Shown here in pieces: positions 18,134 through 27,287 of a stretch of 64,000 bases of DNA. The stretch is from Pseudoalteromonas gelatinilytica (lineage in GTDB: Bacteria > Pseudomonadota > Gammaproteobacteria > Enterobacterales > Alteromonadaceae). The first letter of the stretch is position 1, and each line of letters opens with the position of its first letter. The notes under the pieces are model-generated. The model was not told where the DNA came from. It did no database searches and worked only from the letters and a program-made list of their open reading frames with translations. Location of the stretch: assembly GCF_001641615.1 (NCBI RefSeq), contig NZ_LRRU01000017.1, positions 1 through 64,000 of the forward strand, written 5' to 3'. The position numbers and the translations under genes are program-made.

Positions 18134-18625
18134 TTAACGGTCTAATCGCTTGCCTAAAATAGTGAGGCTATAAGCTTTATCATCCATAATCGCAATATCC
18201 GGAAGCTCTCCCCAGACCTTGTAATCAAAGCGATTAAACAGTTTTATGCTCGGTAGGTTATGGCTGAAAATAAAAGCTAATAACACCTTGATATCAAGTG
18301 TTTTTGCATGCTGCTCTGAAAATGTAAGCAATTGTTTACCAAGCCCTTGTCCTTGAGCCTGTTGAGTGATGTAAATGCTTATTTCAACGGTACCATCGTA
18401 AGCAGGACGCCCATAAAACGACTTATAACTCAGCCAAGCAAGCACTTTACCTTGTTGCTCAAAAACAAAGATAGGTCTTTTCTGTGTATGGCTATCAAAC
18501 CACACTTGCCTATCTGCAACCGACACCTCTTCGGTATCTGCGGTTACCATACGCCCAGGGATAGTCTCGTTATAAATAGCGACTATGTCAGTTAAATCGT
18601 TTTGAGTTGCTTTGCGAATCGTCAT
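18134..18625 (-). CDS. GNAT N-acetyltransferase, phosphinothricin-acetyltransferase type
   Basis: The 163-residue protein has a GNAT fold. An N-terminal ATQNDLTDIVAIYNE strand-helix matches the bar/pat subgroup. QAQGQGLGKQLL near residue 90 is the acetyl-CoA pyrophosphate loop, and HNLPSIKLFNRFDYKVWGELP is the closing motif. Members acetylate amines such as phosphinothricin or methionine sulfoximine; the native substrate is not evident. It is divergent from the glutathione peroxidase gene, sharing a gap of about 75 bases. Confidence 0.88.
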   Translation of the reverse strand: MTIRKATQNDLTDIVAIYNETIPGRMVTADTEEVSVADRQVWFDSHTQKRPIFVFEQQGKVLAWLSYKSFYGRPAYDGTVEISIYITQQAQGQGLGKQLLTFSEQHAKTLDIKVLLAFIFSHNLPSIKLFNRFDYKVWGELPDIAIMDDKAYSLTILGKRLDR

Positions 18626-18700
18626 AAATAGCTGAAATTAAATGATCACTTTGCTGCATATTAGCGTATATTCATCACAAATAACTAGCGGGAAATAACT

Positions 18701-19276
18701 ATGTATAAATATGCTTTGTTACTTGCAGCAGGCCTACTAACAACAAACCTTGCAGCACAAACCACAGAAGCGACACCGGCAGCTAAAGCAAGCAGTCAAT
18801 GCGATGATTTCACCAATGTCACAATGAGAAAATTACGCTCGAAAGAGTCAATCAACTTATGTGAATTTAAAGATAAGCCGCTATTAATTGTTAATACCGC
18901 CAGTAACTGTGGTTTTACACCGCAATTTGAAGGCTTAGAAGCCCTTCATAAAGAATACAAAGACCGTGGTTTAGTCGTATTAGGGTTTCCTTCAGATGAT
19001 TTTTTTCAAGAAGAAGACGATGAAAAAGACACTGCTAAAGTATGCTTCATCAATTATGGTGTAACCTTTGATATGTTTGCCACAAGCGCCGTTCGAGGTA
19101 GTGATGTGAACCCAATATTTAAGCACTTAAACGAAGTAACCAGTTCACCTAACTGGAACTTTTACAAATACTTAGTGTCTGCTGACCGTAAGACAGTACA
19201 ACGCTTCAACAGTAAAACTAAGCCAGAATCGCAAACATTACGCGATGCAATTGAAGCTGAGCTGACTGCAAAATAA
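18701..19276 (+). CDS. Exported glutathione-peroxidase-family protein
   Basis: An N-terminal signal peptide (MYKYALLLAAGLLTTNLAAQ) directs the protein to the periplasm. The peroxidatic Cys lies in TASNCGFTPQFEGLE and the WNF motif in SPNWNFYKYL. The usual FPCNQF segment reads FPSDDFF, so that Cys is absent, but VCFINYGVTF keeps a Cys in the position of the thioredoxin-linked resolving Cys. It probably reduces peroxides with thioredoxin-type donors. The 191-residue length is normal for an exported member. Confidence 0.88.
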   Translation: MYKYALLLAAGLLTTNLAAQTTEATPAAKASSQCDDFTNVTMRKLRSKESINLCEFKDKPLLIVNTASNCGFTPQFEGLEALHKEYKDRGLVVLGFPSDDFFQEEDDEKDTAKVCFINYGVTFDMFATSAVRGSDVNPIFKHLNEVTSSPNWNFYKYLVSADRKTVQRFNSKTKPESQTLRDAIEAELTAK

Positions 19277-19349
19277 ATTTAATTTTTCGTTCGGTAAATA
19301 TTGAACTAGACTAGTAATTTAATACTAAAACACACATTAGGGAGATGTT

Positions 19350-19631
19350 ATGGCAGTAGCCAGTGCAAGACACATTCTCGTAGACAGTGAAGCTCACTGT
19401 TTGGATTTAAAACAGCAAATTGAGCAAGGAGCTGACTTTGCAGAGCTTGCTCGTGCTCATTCTAATTGCCCATCAGGTCAAGATGGTGGTGCATTAGGTG
19501 AGTTTGGCCCTGGCATGATGGTTCCAGAGTTCGACAAAGTCGTTTTCTCTGCGCCAATTAACCAAGTACAAGGCCCGGTACAAACTCAGTTTGGTTATCA
19601 TCTTCTTGAAGTAACAAGCCGTACTGATTAA
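19350..19631 (+). CDS. ppiC: Parvulin-type peptidyl-prolyl isomerase
   Basis: This 93-residue protein is a single parvulin domain, the size of E. coli PpiC, which speeds cis-trans isomerisation of prolyl bonds in the cytoplasm. ASARHILVDSEAHC, FAELARAHSNCPSGQDGGALGEFGPGMMVPEF and TQFGYHLLEV are the family core with the active-site His, Cys and aromatic residues. GGGAGATG-like spacing places a good ribosome site before the ATG. It is followed by a strong terminator, so it is probably monocistronic. Confidence 0.96.
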   Translation: MAVASARHILVDSEAHCLDLKQQIEQGADFAELARAHSNCPSGQDGGALGEFGPGMMVPEFDKVVFSAPINQVQGPVQTQFGYHLLEVTSRTD

Positions 19632-19650
19632 TTTCACAATTGAATTCAAA

Positions 19651-19676
19651 AAGCCGCTTAACAGCGGCTTTTTTTT
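19651..19676 (+). terminator. Intrinsic terminator after ppiC
   Basis: AAGCCGC (19651-19657) and GCGGCTT (19664-19670) enclose TTAACA and are followed by T residues to 19676. Confidence 0.9.
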
Positions 19677-19691
19677 GCAAAGGATACCATC

Positions 19692-20270
19692 ATGCAATTA
19701 CTAGGCTCTACCACTTCACCTTTTGTGCGCCGTATTCGGATTTGGGCGGCACTTAATTACCTACCTATTGATTTTATTAATTTGGATATTTTCTCTGAGC
19801 AAGACAGACAAACCATGATTGCTCATAACCCTGCCAGAAAAATTCCTGTATTAATCGACCATGATTTTACCTTGTGTGATTCCAACTCAATTATTCGCTA
19901 TTTGCTTGAACAAGCAGACCAGCCATTACTTAGCTGGCAGCAAGAGAACTATTTAACCATTATCAATGCCTGTAATGATTCATTAGTAGAAATTCTACTT
20001 TGCCAGCGCTCGGGGTTTGATACCAACACCGACAAACTGTTTTTTAATTTACAGAATGAACGAATTGCTGAAACATTAGCCTATTTAAATAGTCATTTAT
20101 TGGAGCCAGTATTTAAAAGCTGTGAATACCTCAACATCAGTTTATACTGCTTGCTAGATTGGATCCGCTTCCGCGAATTAACTGATTTTAGCCAACTAAA
20201 TAACTTAGTTGATTTTTATCACAAATTCGCCGATAAAGCGGCGGTACAACAAACAGATCCACGAAAATAA
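19692..20270 (+). CDS. Glutathione S-transferase-like protein
   Basis: The N-terminal 75 residues have the thioredoxin-like GST fold: GSTTSPFVRRIRIWAAL supplies the Ser-type active site, KIPVL the cis-Pro loop and DSNSIIRYLLEQ the glutathione contact. The remaining helical half is divergent. The 192-residue length is slightly short for the family. AAGGA lies eight bases before the ATG at 19692. The substrate is unknown. The next gene begins 17 bases later and may be co-transcribed. Confidence 0.85.
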   Translation: MQLLGSTTSPFVRRIRIWAALNYLPIDFINLDIFSEQDRQTMIAHNPARKIPVLIDHDFTLCDSNSIIRYLLEQADQPLLSWQQENYLTIINACNDSLVEILLCQRSGFDTNTDKLFFNLQNERIAETLAYLNSHLLEPVFKSCEYLNISLYCLLDWIRFRELTDFSQLNNLVDFYHKFADKAAVQQTDPRK

Positions 20271-20287
20271 AGATAAGGGTTACGCAA

Positions 20288-20638
20288 ATGAGCGATATCG
20301 AAATTGAATCAGAATTAGTTAGCTTTGTAGAAAAAGTTCGTTTGAACGAATCTATGTGGGCACTCGGTGCCGAAGATGGTGGTTTTGTTGTCTGTGAATC
20401 AAACCAATTTAGCGACACTGATGTGCTACTGCTATGGGGCACTGAAGACGCTGCAAAAGCACAATGTAAAGACGAGTGGCAAGACTACACGCCCGTTGAA
20501 ATTGGCCTAGACGAGTTCCTTGATGAATGGGTTGAAGACCTAAACGAAGATGATGCGCTTGTAGGTTTAAACTGGAACGATGATCAAGTTTGCGTTGAAA
20601 TCGAACCGGTTGGTCTAGCTAAAGCACTGTGCGATTAA
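20288..20638 (+). CDS. DUF2750-family acidic protein
   Basis: This 116-residue, strongly acidic cytosolic protein has the layout of DUF2750: MWALGAEDGG, a central W-rich acidic stretch (ECKDEWQDYTP type) and a closing GLNWNDDQVCVEIEP. The function of the family is unknown. It follows the GST-like gene closely and is followed by a strong stem-loop at 20661-20686. Confidence 0.8.
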   Translation: MSDIEIESELVSFVEKVRLNESMWALGAEDGGFVVCESNQFSDTDVLLLWGTEDAAKAQCKDEWQDYTPVEIGLDEFLDEWVEDLNEDDALVGLNWNDDQVCVEIEPVGLAKALCD

Positions 20639-20660
20639 TAGCAATCCTAAGGCTTACAAT

Positions 20661-20686
20661 GACACTGCCGCTTTTATGGCAGTGTC
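20661..20686 (+). terminator. Stem-loop after the DUF2750 gene
   Basis: GACACTGCC pairs perfectly with GGCAGTGTC around an 8-base loop. There is no T-run after it, so termination may be weak, or the stem may protect the 3' end. Confidence 0.5.
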
Positions 20687-20855
20687 GTTAAGCTGGAAAC
20701 TTGATACTTATATTGATTTTAACAATAGAACCACTATTACTTGCAATCAATGCCTTGCCTAAATCGCTTTTAATTCCAACTGAAACTCGCATCTTGAGGT
20801 GGTTTGGGTATATCAGTTATACTCTTCGACACATCTTTATTATCAAGGTATTAGG

Positions 20856-21533
20856 TTGAAGTCCCATCTTGGTCGTAGGCCCTTTTCGGCCATGGAATTA
20901 CATACCCTGTATAATGGTTACATCTATGGTGATCAGCGTTTAGCACGTGAGCAAGCTAAGCATTGGCACTTTTGGCTGCCTTTATTTGCTTATTATACTG
21001 GTGCCTACAGCGATGAAATTGGCCACTTAACCCTAGATAACATCGTCACCCTTGACGGTATTCGCTGCTTTGATTTTCATACGCATGGCAAGATAAAACC
21101 CCGCTATGTGCCAATCCATAATGCATTACTCGATGCTGGACTTGATCAATACTTAGGCTATTTAAATGAGCAAAATCAACAACGACTAATGTTTGATTTA
21201 CCTGCAAAATCAGGTCGCTATAGCGAAAAAGTACGCATTTGGTTTTCTGGTGAAGGTGAACGTGCTGGTTACTTACAAAAATGCGCTATTCCTAATGTCG
21301 ATCAACAAGGTATGAAAACCGCAATTAGTAGCTTACGGCTCAACTTCGAACAACAAGTGCGTATTCATGCACTGCAAGCAAATAGCAAAGACGCCTTTAA
21401 CTACTTACTTGGTTTTAAAGATTTCAACGAACAGCGCTTTACTGATTTGCCACTATTAAATGCCGTGCTACAAAACGTCCGACAAATAAACCCACACCTG
21501 CATTGGCAACGTTTCATCGACCGCCATAATTAA
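20856..21533 (+). CDS. Degenerate tyrosine-recombinase-like protein
   Basis: The protein follows the scaffold of phage-type integrase catalytic domains: RRPFSAMELHTLY, PLFAYYTGAYSDEIGHLTLDNI, DFHTHGKIKPRYVPIH, and SSLRLNFEQQ where HxLRHTF is expected. The first catalytic Arg (TGAR) is replaced by Tyr, the HxxR box has lost its His residues, and no clear LGH...Y end remains. The core-binding N-terminus is missing. It is probably catalytically dead, either decaying or recruited as a DNA-binding protein. The frame opens at GTG 20799; TTG 20856 has AAGG seven bases upstream and is preferred, with ATG 20892 another option. Confidence 0.55.
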   Translation: MKSHLGRRPFSAMELHTLYNGYIYGDQRLAREQAKHWHFWLPLFAYYTGAYSDEIGHLTLDNIVTLDGIRCFDFHTHGKIKPRYVPIHNALLDAGLDQYLGYLNEQNQQRLMFDLPAKSGRYSEKVRIWFSGEGERAGYLQKCAIPNVDQQGMKTAISSLRLNFEQQVRIHALQANSKDAFNYLLGFKDFNEQRFTDLPLLNAVLQNVRQINPHLHWQRFIDRHN

Positions 21534-21645
21534 CTGACAAACTTTGTTACTAACTATTTATTACTGTTCAAATTAAAACCTGATAGCATGGTGATTCGCC
21601 CCTCATAGCAGGTGCCTTTCTAACAACAAAAAATCAGGGATACTT

Positions 21646-24216
21646 ATGTTCTTAAAAAGCCTATTAACGGTAAGTGTTGCACTTGCTGTTAGCTCTGCCC
21701 ATGCCAATGAATATGTTATCGAAAAGCTTGCCAAGCCTAGCTCACAACAAGTAGAACTTACGCTTGATCCTGCAAAAGACAATTTTTCTGGTCATACCGA
21801 AATTGCTTTAGAGGTTTTAAAAGCAACGAATTATATCGAATTAAACGGTATTGATTATGCGGTTAGCATGGCGAAAATTTTAGGTGCAGAAAACTGTGAC
21901 CTAAGTGCTGAAATGCTAAAAACAGGCAAAGTTAAATTCGCTTGTGAAGAAAAAATTCAGCCAGGCAAATACACTTTAAAAGTTGATTTTACAGCCCCTT
22001 ATAACCGTCAAAGTGTTGGTTTATATAAAACTTTAGATCAAGGTACGCCTTATCTTTTCACACAATTTGAAATGAGCGATGCGCGTCGTGCATTCCCGGT
22101 TTTTGACGAGCCTAGTTATAAAATTCCATTTCAGCTAACTATTACAGCGCCAACATCACAAAAAGTGTATGCCAATACACCGGTTTTAAAAACCAAAGTT
22201 GATGGCGATATGACAACGCACTTTTTTGACAAAACGCCTCCTATTCCTTCTTACTTAGTCGCCATGGCTGTAGGCCCGTTTGAAGAGCTTGAAATTAAAG
22301 GCATGCCAATTCCTGGCCGCGTTCTGACTCCACAAGGCAAAATCCATCTTGCTGACTACGCAAAAGAAAATATGCCGCGTGTGTTAAAAGCACTAGAAGA
22401 TTACTTTGGCATTCCTTACGTTTACAAAAAACTAGACTCAGTTGCTGTACCAGAGTTCCCATTTGGCGCGATGGAAAACGCAGGCTTAGTGACTTACCGT
22501 GAAGACATTTTATTGGTAGACCTAGCAACAGCAACGCGCAGCAAAAAAGAGCGAAATGTATCAATCATTGCCCATGAATTAGCTCACCAATGGTACGGTA
22601 ACCTAGTGACCATGAAATGGTGGAATGACTTATGGTTAAACGAAGCATTCGCAAGCTGGATGGCAGCGAAAATCACTGCACAAATCAACCCAGAGTTTGA
22701 GTCGCACTTAGACTTGCCGCAAAACCATGTAATGGCACTGGATGCGCGTTTAAGTACTAAACCTATTCGTAAACCAATCAAAACTGAAGCTGACATCATG
22801 GACGGCCTTGGCCTTGCCTACAGTAAAGGGAGTGCGGTTTTATCTATGGTTGAAAACTGGATTGGCGAAGAGGCATTCCAGCAAGGTATTCGTGCTTACT
22901 TGAAGAAATTCTCGTATAAAAATGCAGAAGCCGCTGATCTATGGCAAGCACTAGGCGAAGCGTCTAATAAAGATGTGGCAAGCGTATTAAAATCATTTAT
23001 CGAACAATCATCTTTCCCACTTATCAAAGTAACGCAAGATGGTAAGAAAATTAATATCAGTCAAAGCCGCTTTGTAAATGCTGGCGTTGATGCACCTGCA
23101 CAACTGTGGAATGTTCCGGTTGCAATTAAGTATGGTGCGGGCGACAAAGTTAAAACCGCAAGTGTTCTGCTTAACAAAGAAACACAGCAATTGACTCTCG
23201 ACTTTGAACCTGAGTGGATCTACCCAGATCAAGGTGCCATGGGTTATTACCGCTGGGTATTAAATGATGCACAGTTCAATGCTCTATTAGAGAATGCAGC
23301 AGATAAGCTAACGGTGCGTGAGCGCTTAGCGCTACTTTCTGCGGTTGATTCATTACTTGACGCGGGTGTTATCTCTGCGGCTCACTTAATGCAAACTTTA
23401 GAAGCCTTTGTGAGTGATGCTCACCCATTAGTAGCAAACACAGCATTAGGTTACCTAGCTTCTCAAAAACGTGTATTCGAAGACGACAGCAACCGTGATT
23501 TATGGCCTAAGTTTATCCGTAACAGCATTGCTCCTGCCGCTAAGCAATATGGTTTAACAGCAAAAGCAGGTGAAGACGCGGCGGTATCGCAATTACGTGC
23601 GCAAGTTATTGCTCGTTTAGGCTTTGATGGCCATGACCAAAAAGTCATTGATACAGCAAAAGCACAAGCGGCACTGTACTTAAACAACCCTGAAAATGTT
23701 GACCCATATTTAGCCTCAACATACTTAAACCTTGCGGCTTACCATGGCGATGCGAAGTTACTTGAAAAGTACAAGCAAACCTTTAAAACAACCAAAGATC
23801 CACAAGTTCGTACTAAGATGCTGGCAGCGATGGGTTACTTTGGTAAACCTGAGTTACAAAACGCGGTCCTAGAATACAGCTTAACAGATAACGTAACAGC
23901 CTCTGATATGCGTACGTTATTAGGTGGTTTAGGCTATGGTAAAGAGCGTGAAGCACTGTTTATTGAGTGGATTTATAACAATTACGATGCGATCACTAAG
24001 AACTTACCGCCGTTCTTTGTACCAAACTTACCGTTCTTCACGACGGCAAGCTGTGATGCGAAAAGCTTAGAGAAAACCAAAACCTTCTTCAACGATAAAA
24101 TCACTGAAGTACCTGGTTATGCACGCTCTCTTAGTAAGCTTGAAGAAAGCATCAATGATTGTATTGCTCTGAAAAATCGTGAATTAAACTCGGTAAATAG
24201 CTTCCTTAAACGCTAA
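21646..24216 (+). CDS. M1-family zinc aminopeptidase, exported
   Basis: An 856-residue precursor with a signal peptide cut near AHA at residue 20. The M1 core is complete: GAMEN (274-278) binds the free N-terminus, and HELAHQW (from H310) with E333 in WLNEAFASW binds zinc. A long helical C-terminal domain follows (about 540-856), as in the aminopeptidase N/ERAP class. It removes N-terminal residues from peptides, probably in the periplasm or on the outer membrane. It differs from cytosolic E. coli PepN by its signal peptide, so no symbol is given. It is monocistronic, with a bidirectional terminator after it. Confidence 0.93.
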   Translation: MFLKSLLTVSVALAVSSAHANEYVIEKLAKPSSQQVELTLDPAKDNFSGHTEIALEVLKATNYIELNGIDYAVSMAKILGAENCDLSAEMLKTGKVKFACEEKIQPGKYTLKVDFTAPYNRQSVGLYKTLDQGTPYLFTQFEMSDARRAFPVFDEPSYKIPFQLTITAPTSQKVYANTPVLKTKVDGDMTTHFFDKTPPIPSYLVAMAVGPFEELEIKGMPIPGRVLTPQGKIHLADYAKENMPRVLKALEDYFGIPYVYKKLDSVAVPEFPFGAMENAGLVTYREDILLVDLATATRSKKERNVSIIAHELAHQWYGNLVTMKWWNDLWLNEAFASWMAAKITAQINPEFESHLDLPQNHVMALDARLSTKPIRKPIKTEADIMDGLGLAYSKGSAVLSMVENWIGEEAFQQGIRAYLKKFSYKNAEAADLWQALGEASNKDVASVLKSFIEQSSFPLIKVTQDGKKINISQSRFVNAGVDAPAQLWNVPVAIKYGAGDKVKTASVLLNKETQQLTLDFEPEWIYPDQGAMGYYRWVLNDAQFNALLENAADKLTVRERLALLSAVDSLLDAGVISAAHLMQTLEAFVSDAHPLVANTALGYLASQKRVFEDDSNRDLWPKFIRNSIAPAAKQYGLTAKAGEDAAVSQLRAQVIARLGFDGHDQKVIDTAKAQAALYLNNPENVDPYLASTYLNLAAYHGDAKLLEKYKQTFKTTKDPQVRTKMLAAMGYFGKPELQNAVLEYSLTDNVTASDMRTLLGGLGYGKEREALFIEWIYNNYDAITKNLPPFFVPNLPFFTTASCDAKSLEKTKTFFNDKITEVPGYARSLSKLEESINDCIALKNRELNSVNSFLKR

Positions 24217-24230
24217 TTTAAGCAAATACG

Positions 24231-24256
24231 AAAAGGGCCACAATGTGGCCCTTTTT
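24231..24256. terminator. Bidirectional terminator between convergent genes
   Basis: AAAAGGGCCACA pairs with the complementary half (ATGTGGCCC plus T-run). The A-run and T-run on opposite sides let it serve both the aminopeptidase gene and the convergent minus-strand gene, whose stop codon it touches. Confidence 0.9.
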
Positions 24257-24621
24257 TATTGCGCTAAAATAGCGGTTAATTTAGATATAAATTGTTCAGC
24301 AGCGTCAGATGACATGACTTTAAATGCGATACCATAATGAATGGGCTGTGCACTTTTATAAATGCGAGTTGGAAAACGGGTCATTTCACTACTGTGAAAG
24401 TAGTCTTTGATACGCGTAATGCCCTCAATTGACTCGAAATCAGCACTGAATACTTCAAATATAGGTCTAATAACAATTTTTGCTTGGCCACTTTGCTCAT
24501 GAACATAAAATGCTTCTTTTGAGCTAGCTGGCATAAATTCGTTAATATTCTTAATCTTAAAGGTACTGCGGCAGCCCGCTTTTACCAGCTGTACACTCAG
24601 TTGTTCGGCAGAAAAAGACAA
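24256..24621 (-). CDS. Conserved hypothetical protein, 121 residues
   Basis: I do not recognise this protein. It is soluble, without signal peptide or membrane helix, and mixes alpha and beta segments (TFKIKNINEFMP, KIVIRPIFEVF, HYGIAFKVMSSDAAEQFISKL). No catalytic motif stands out. It is a single gene convergent with the aminopeptidase gene; the exported gene 24691-25560 lies about 70 bases upstream of it on the same strand. Confidence 0.6.
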   Translation of the reverse strand: MSFSAEQLSVQLVKAGCRSTFKIKNINEFMPASSKEAFYVHEQSGQAKIVIRPIFEVFSADFESIEGITRIKDYFHSSEMTRFPTRIYKSAQPIHYGIAFKVMSSDAAEQFISKLTAILAQ

Positions 24622-24690
24622 AGGCGTTCCTTACAAATAGCATGGATAGTTTAACCACAGTACAGTAATCAGGCTGAAATCGTTACTCAT

Positions 24691-25560
24691 TTATTTATTA
24701 CATACAAATGCCAGTTTGCTCTGTTTGTAATTTAACCGTGAAATTGAACCATCACAAAAGCGTCTCAAATCAAGCCACTGTGACACCACTTCTGGCTCTG
24801 ACAAACTGCGCTTATGAACTCGGTTATTAACCGCATAGGCCACAGTATCTTTATCAATTAAAGCAAAGTCTTGCACCGACTCAGGTAATCTAAATAAATC
24901 ACTAACGTCCTCTGTTTGCGGCATAAAGCGCGCAACCCAGTGTTGGTTATCTTTGTTATAACTAAATAAATAACTGTTTGTGTGCTTATCAAAAATTAAA
25001 GTACGGCCAATATCCCCAGCAATAATACGCGGTTTAGCAGCTGCAACACGAGTGTATTGCAATGTATGCGGCTCACCTAAGATAAACATGATGAGATCTT
25101 CATCAGCGCCCCAAGCATGGTAGCCAACCGGCTCAATCCATTCAAAAATTCGGCTCGCAGCTGGCTCTTCTGCTAATGGATACTGCCATAACTTTTGCTT
25201 GCCATCTGCTTCGACCACGATTGCAGACAAGGCTTGCTGATTTGGTATAAGCGTTGGCGAGTATTCACTGACGGGCGTGTTGGTGATATTCACGCTGCTC
25301 TTAGATGCGAAGTCATAAAACGCAATATCGGTTTGTGACTGGCCATTTTCTCCAACAACCTCATGGGTGTAGTAAAGCCCAGCATCAACTAAAAACGGTT
25401 GATTATTATACGTTTTATCATCGGTTACTCGCGACACCTGCATACCATATGGAGTGTCTAAGTCGGCAAGTAATATTTCGCTTTTAGGCATCGCTGCATG
25501 TGCGTGACTGGTAAAAAATGTCCCTGCTGCGACGAAAAGTAAAGACGAAATCAATTTCAT
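24691..25560 (-). CDS. Exported beta-propeller-like protein
   Basis: A 289-residue precursor with a clear signal peptide (LLFVAAGTFFTSHAHA). The mature part contains repeated short beta motifs ending in aromatic pairs (ALSAIVVEADGKQKLWQYPL, TLIFDKHTNSYLFSYNKDNQHWV), like TolB- or WD40-type propellers. There is one Cys in RRFCDGS and a Cys near the C-terminus (AFVCNK). No family name can be given. It is probably periplasmic; its partner is unknown. Confidence 0.6.
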   Translation of the reverse strand: MKLISSLLFVAAGTFFTSHAHAAMPKSEILLADLDTPYGMQVSRVTDDKTYNNQPFLVDAGLYYTHEVVGENGQSQTDIAFYDFASKSSVNITNTPVSEYSPTLIPNQQALSAIVVEADGKQKLWQYPLAEEPAASRIFEWIEPVGYHAWGADEDLIMFILGEPHTLQYTRVAAAKPRIIAGDIGRTLIFDKHTNSYLFSYNKDNQHWVARFMPQTEDVSDLFRLPESVQDFALIDKDTVAYAVNNRVHKRSLSEPEVVSQWLDLRRFCDGSISRLNYKQSKLAFVCNK

Positions 25561-25788
25561 GTTGTTCTCTCGTTTTAATTTTTATCAGCCCATGATAGCG
25601 TTAATTAATCCGCCAGTCACTTGACCTTACCATGCTCGACCTTTATAACTAGGACGTGTTCGTTTTTTATCAGTTTCTACTGATTGATTTTATGCACGAT
25701 AATACCAAACGCGTTAAGGTACTGACCATTAAGCACAACAATGGTTAACTATTTAAGCCGATAGGTATCAACAATAACGAGAATAATT

Positions 25789-26688
25789 ATGTCAGCTAAA
25801 CACCCTATCATCGCTATTACCGGTTCATCTGGGGCGGGGACTACCACAACCACCAATGCAATTAAGCACATATTTAGAAGCTTAAGCATTGATGCAGCCT
25901 TCATCGAAGGCGATAGCTTTCATCGTTATACACGTCCAGAAATGGATAAAAAGGTCCGTGAAGCACAACAAGAAGGCAAGCATATTAGCTACTTTGGCCG
26001 AGAAGCTAACGATTTTGGCGCTCTTGAGGAGCTTTTTTACCAATATGGTGAAACCGGGCAAGGTAAAATCAGACGCTACTTACATACTTTCGACGAAGCA
26101 GTTCCTTATAACCAATTACCGGGAACCTTTACACCTTGGCAAGATTTAGAATCAAATACAGATATCTTGTTCTATGAAGGTCTTCATGGTGGTGCTGTCG
26201 ATGAGAATCATGATGTTGCAAAGCATGTCGATTTATTGATTGGCATGGTGCCTATTATCAACCTTGAGTGGATCCAAAAGCTCATTCGCGATACCTCGGA
26301 ACGAGGCCACTCTCGTGAGGCGGTAATGGGCTCTATTGTACGTTCGATGGACGACTACATAAATCATATTACTCCTCAGTTTTCACGTACTCATATCAAC
26401 TTCCAGCGAGTGCCTACCGTTGATACCTCAAACCCATTCAGCGCAAAAGACATTCCATCGCTAGACGAAAGCTTTGTTGTTATTCGCTTTCGTGGCATAG
26501 ATGACGTCGATTTTCCGTACTATTTAAGCATGATTGAAGGCAGCTTTATGTCTCGTATCAATACGCTTGTGGTGCCTGGAGGCAAAATGGGCTTAGCAAT
26601 GGAGCTTGTGCTAACCCCGTTGATCAAAGATATTATTTTGAAAAAACGCGCTCTTGAAAATTTAGCCCCGGTTGACTTGCCGATTTAA
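25789..26688 (+). CDS. Phosphoribulokinase-family protein (PrkB type)
   Basis: The 299-residue protein begins with a P-loop (GSSGAGTTTTT, residues 12-22) and continues with the family motifs FIEGDSFHRY, FGREANDFG, YEGLHGG and RDTSERGHSREAV. It belongs to the short bacterial phosphoribulokinase-like group also present in E. coli, which lacks RuBisCO. The physiological substrate in such hosts is not settled. It stands alone behind a 228-base gap in which no clear promoter was seen. Confidence 0.9.
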   Translation: MSAKHPIIAITGSSGAGTTTTTNAIKHIFRSLSIDAAFIEGDSFHRYTRPEMDKKVREAQQEGKHISYFGREANDFGALEELFYQYGETGQGKIRRYLHTFDEAVPYNQLPGTFTPWQDLESNTDILFYEGLHGGAVDENHDVAKHVDLLIGMVPIINLEWIQKLIRDTSERGHSREAVMGSIVRSMDDYINHITPQFSRTHINFQRVPTVDTSNPFSAKDIPSLDESFVVIRFRGIDDVDFPYYLSMIEGSFMSRINTLVVPGGKMGLAMELVLTPLIKDIILKKRALENLAPVDLPI

Positions 26689-26736
26689 CTCACTCGGGTA
26701 CACTGCTGACTCTGGTAAAACAATGGAGTCGTCGGC

Positions 26737-27276
26737 TTGAAAGAAACATTACGTGTTATTGTTGGTTCAAAGAACCCCGTTAAAATTAACGCGGCTAAAC
26801 ATGTCTTTAGTCTTTATTTCCCAAACCATACGATAGAATGCAAAGGTGAACATGCGCCATCTGGCGTGCCTGATCAACCGCTAGGTGAAGATGAAACCCG
26901 CATCGGTGCTGAAAATCGTGTTAAGTATTGCCAAGATCACTTTGACGCCGACTTTTATGCAGCAATGGAAGGTGGCGCAGAACAATTTAGTTATGGCGCA
27001 GCAACCTTTGCCTTTGTGGTGATTGCAAACAAGCAACAATTTAGCGTTGGTCGCAGTAGCAACCTGCCATTACCGCAACCTTTTTACGATGCATTGCTGG
27101 CAGGTAAAGAGTTGGGTGATGTCATGGATGAGGCATTCAATACTGTTAATATCAAACAACAAGGTGGTGCTATTGGCTTATTGACCAATCACCTTGCTAC
27201 GCGTGAAAGCACTTATGTACAAGCGCTGACACTGGCCATGGCGCCATTTTTACACCCAACCCTATTCAATCAGTAA
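26737..27276 (+). CDS. yjjX: Inosine/xanthosine triphosphatase (YjjX family)
   Basis: The enzyme hydrolyses non-canonical ITP and XTP, keeping damaged purines out of nucleic acids. VGSKNPVKINAAKHVF at the N-terminus is the phosphate-binding motif, and GENRVKYC, AMEGGAEQF and the QGGAIGLLT box near residue 148 complete the family pattern. The 179-residue length is usual. It starts with TTG 26737, preceded by GGAG nine bases upstream; the ATG at 26723 is out of frame and stops at once. It is followed 11 bases later by a HAD phosphatase, also a nucleotide house-cleaning enzyme. Confidence 0.9.
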   Translation: MKETLRVIVGSKNPVKINAAKHVFSLYFPNHTIECKGEHAPSGVPDQPLGEDETRIGAENRVKYCQDHFDADFYAAMEGGAEQFSYGAATFAFVVIANKQQFSVGRSSNLPLPQPFYDALLAGKELGDVMDEAFNTVNIKQQGGAIGLLTNHLATRESTYVQALTLAMAPFLHPTLFNQ

Positions 27277-27287
27277 TTAGGATAACC

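Noticed and set aside
25789..26688. Phosphoribulokinase as a sign of carbon fixation
   Set aside because: The protein belongs to the short PrkB-like group found in heterotrophs; no RuBisCO or other Calvin-cycle gene is present.
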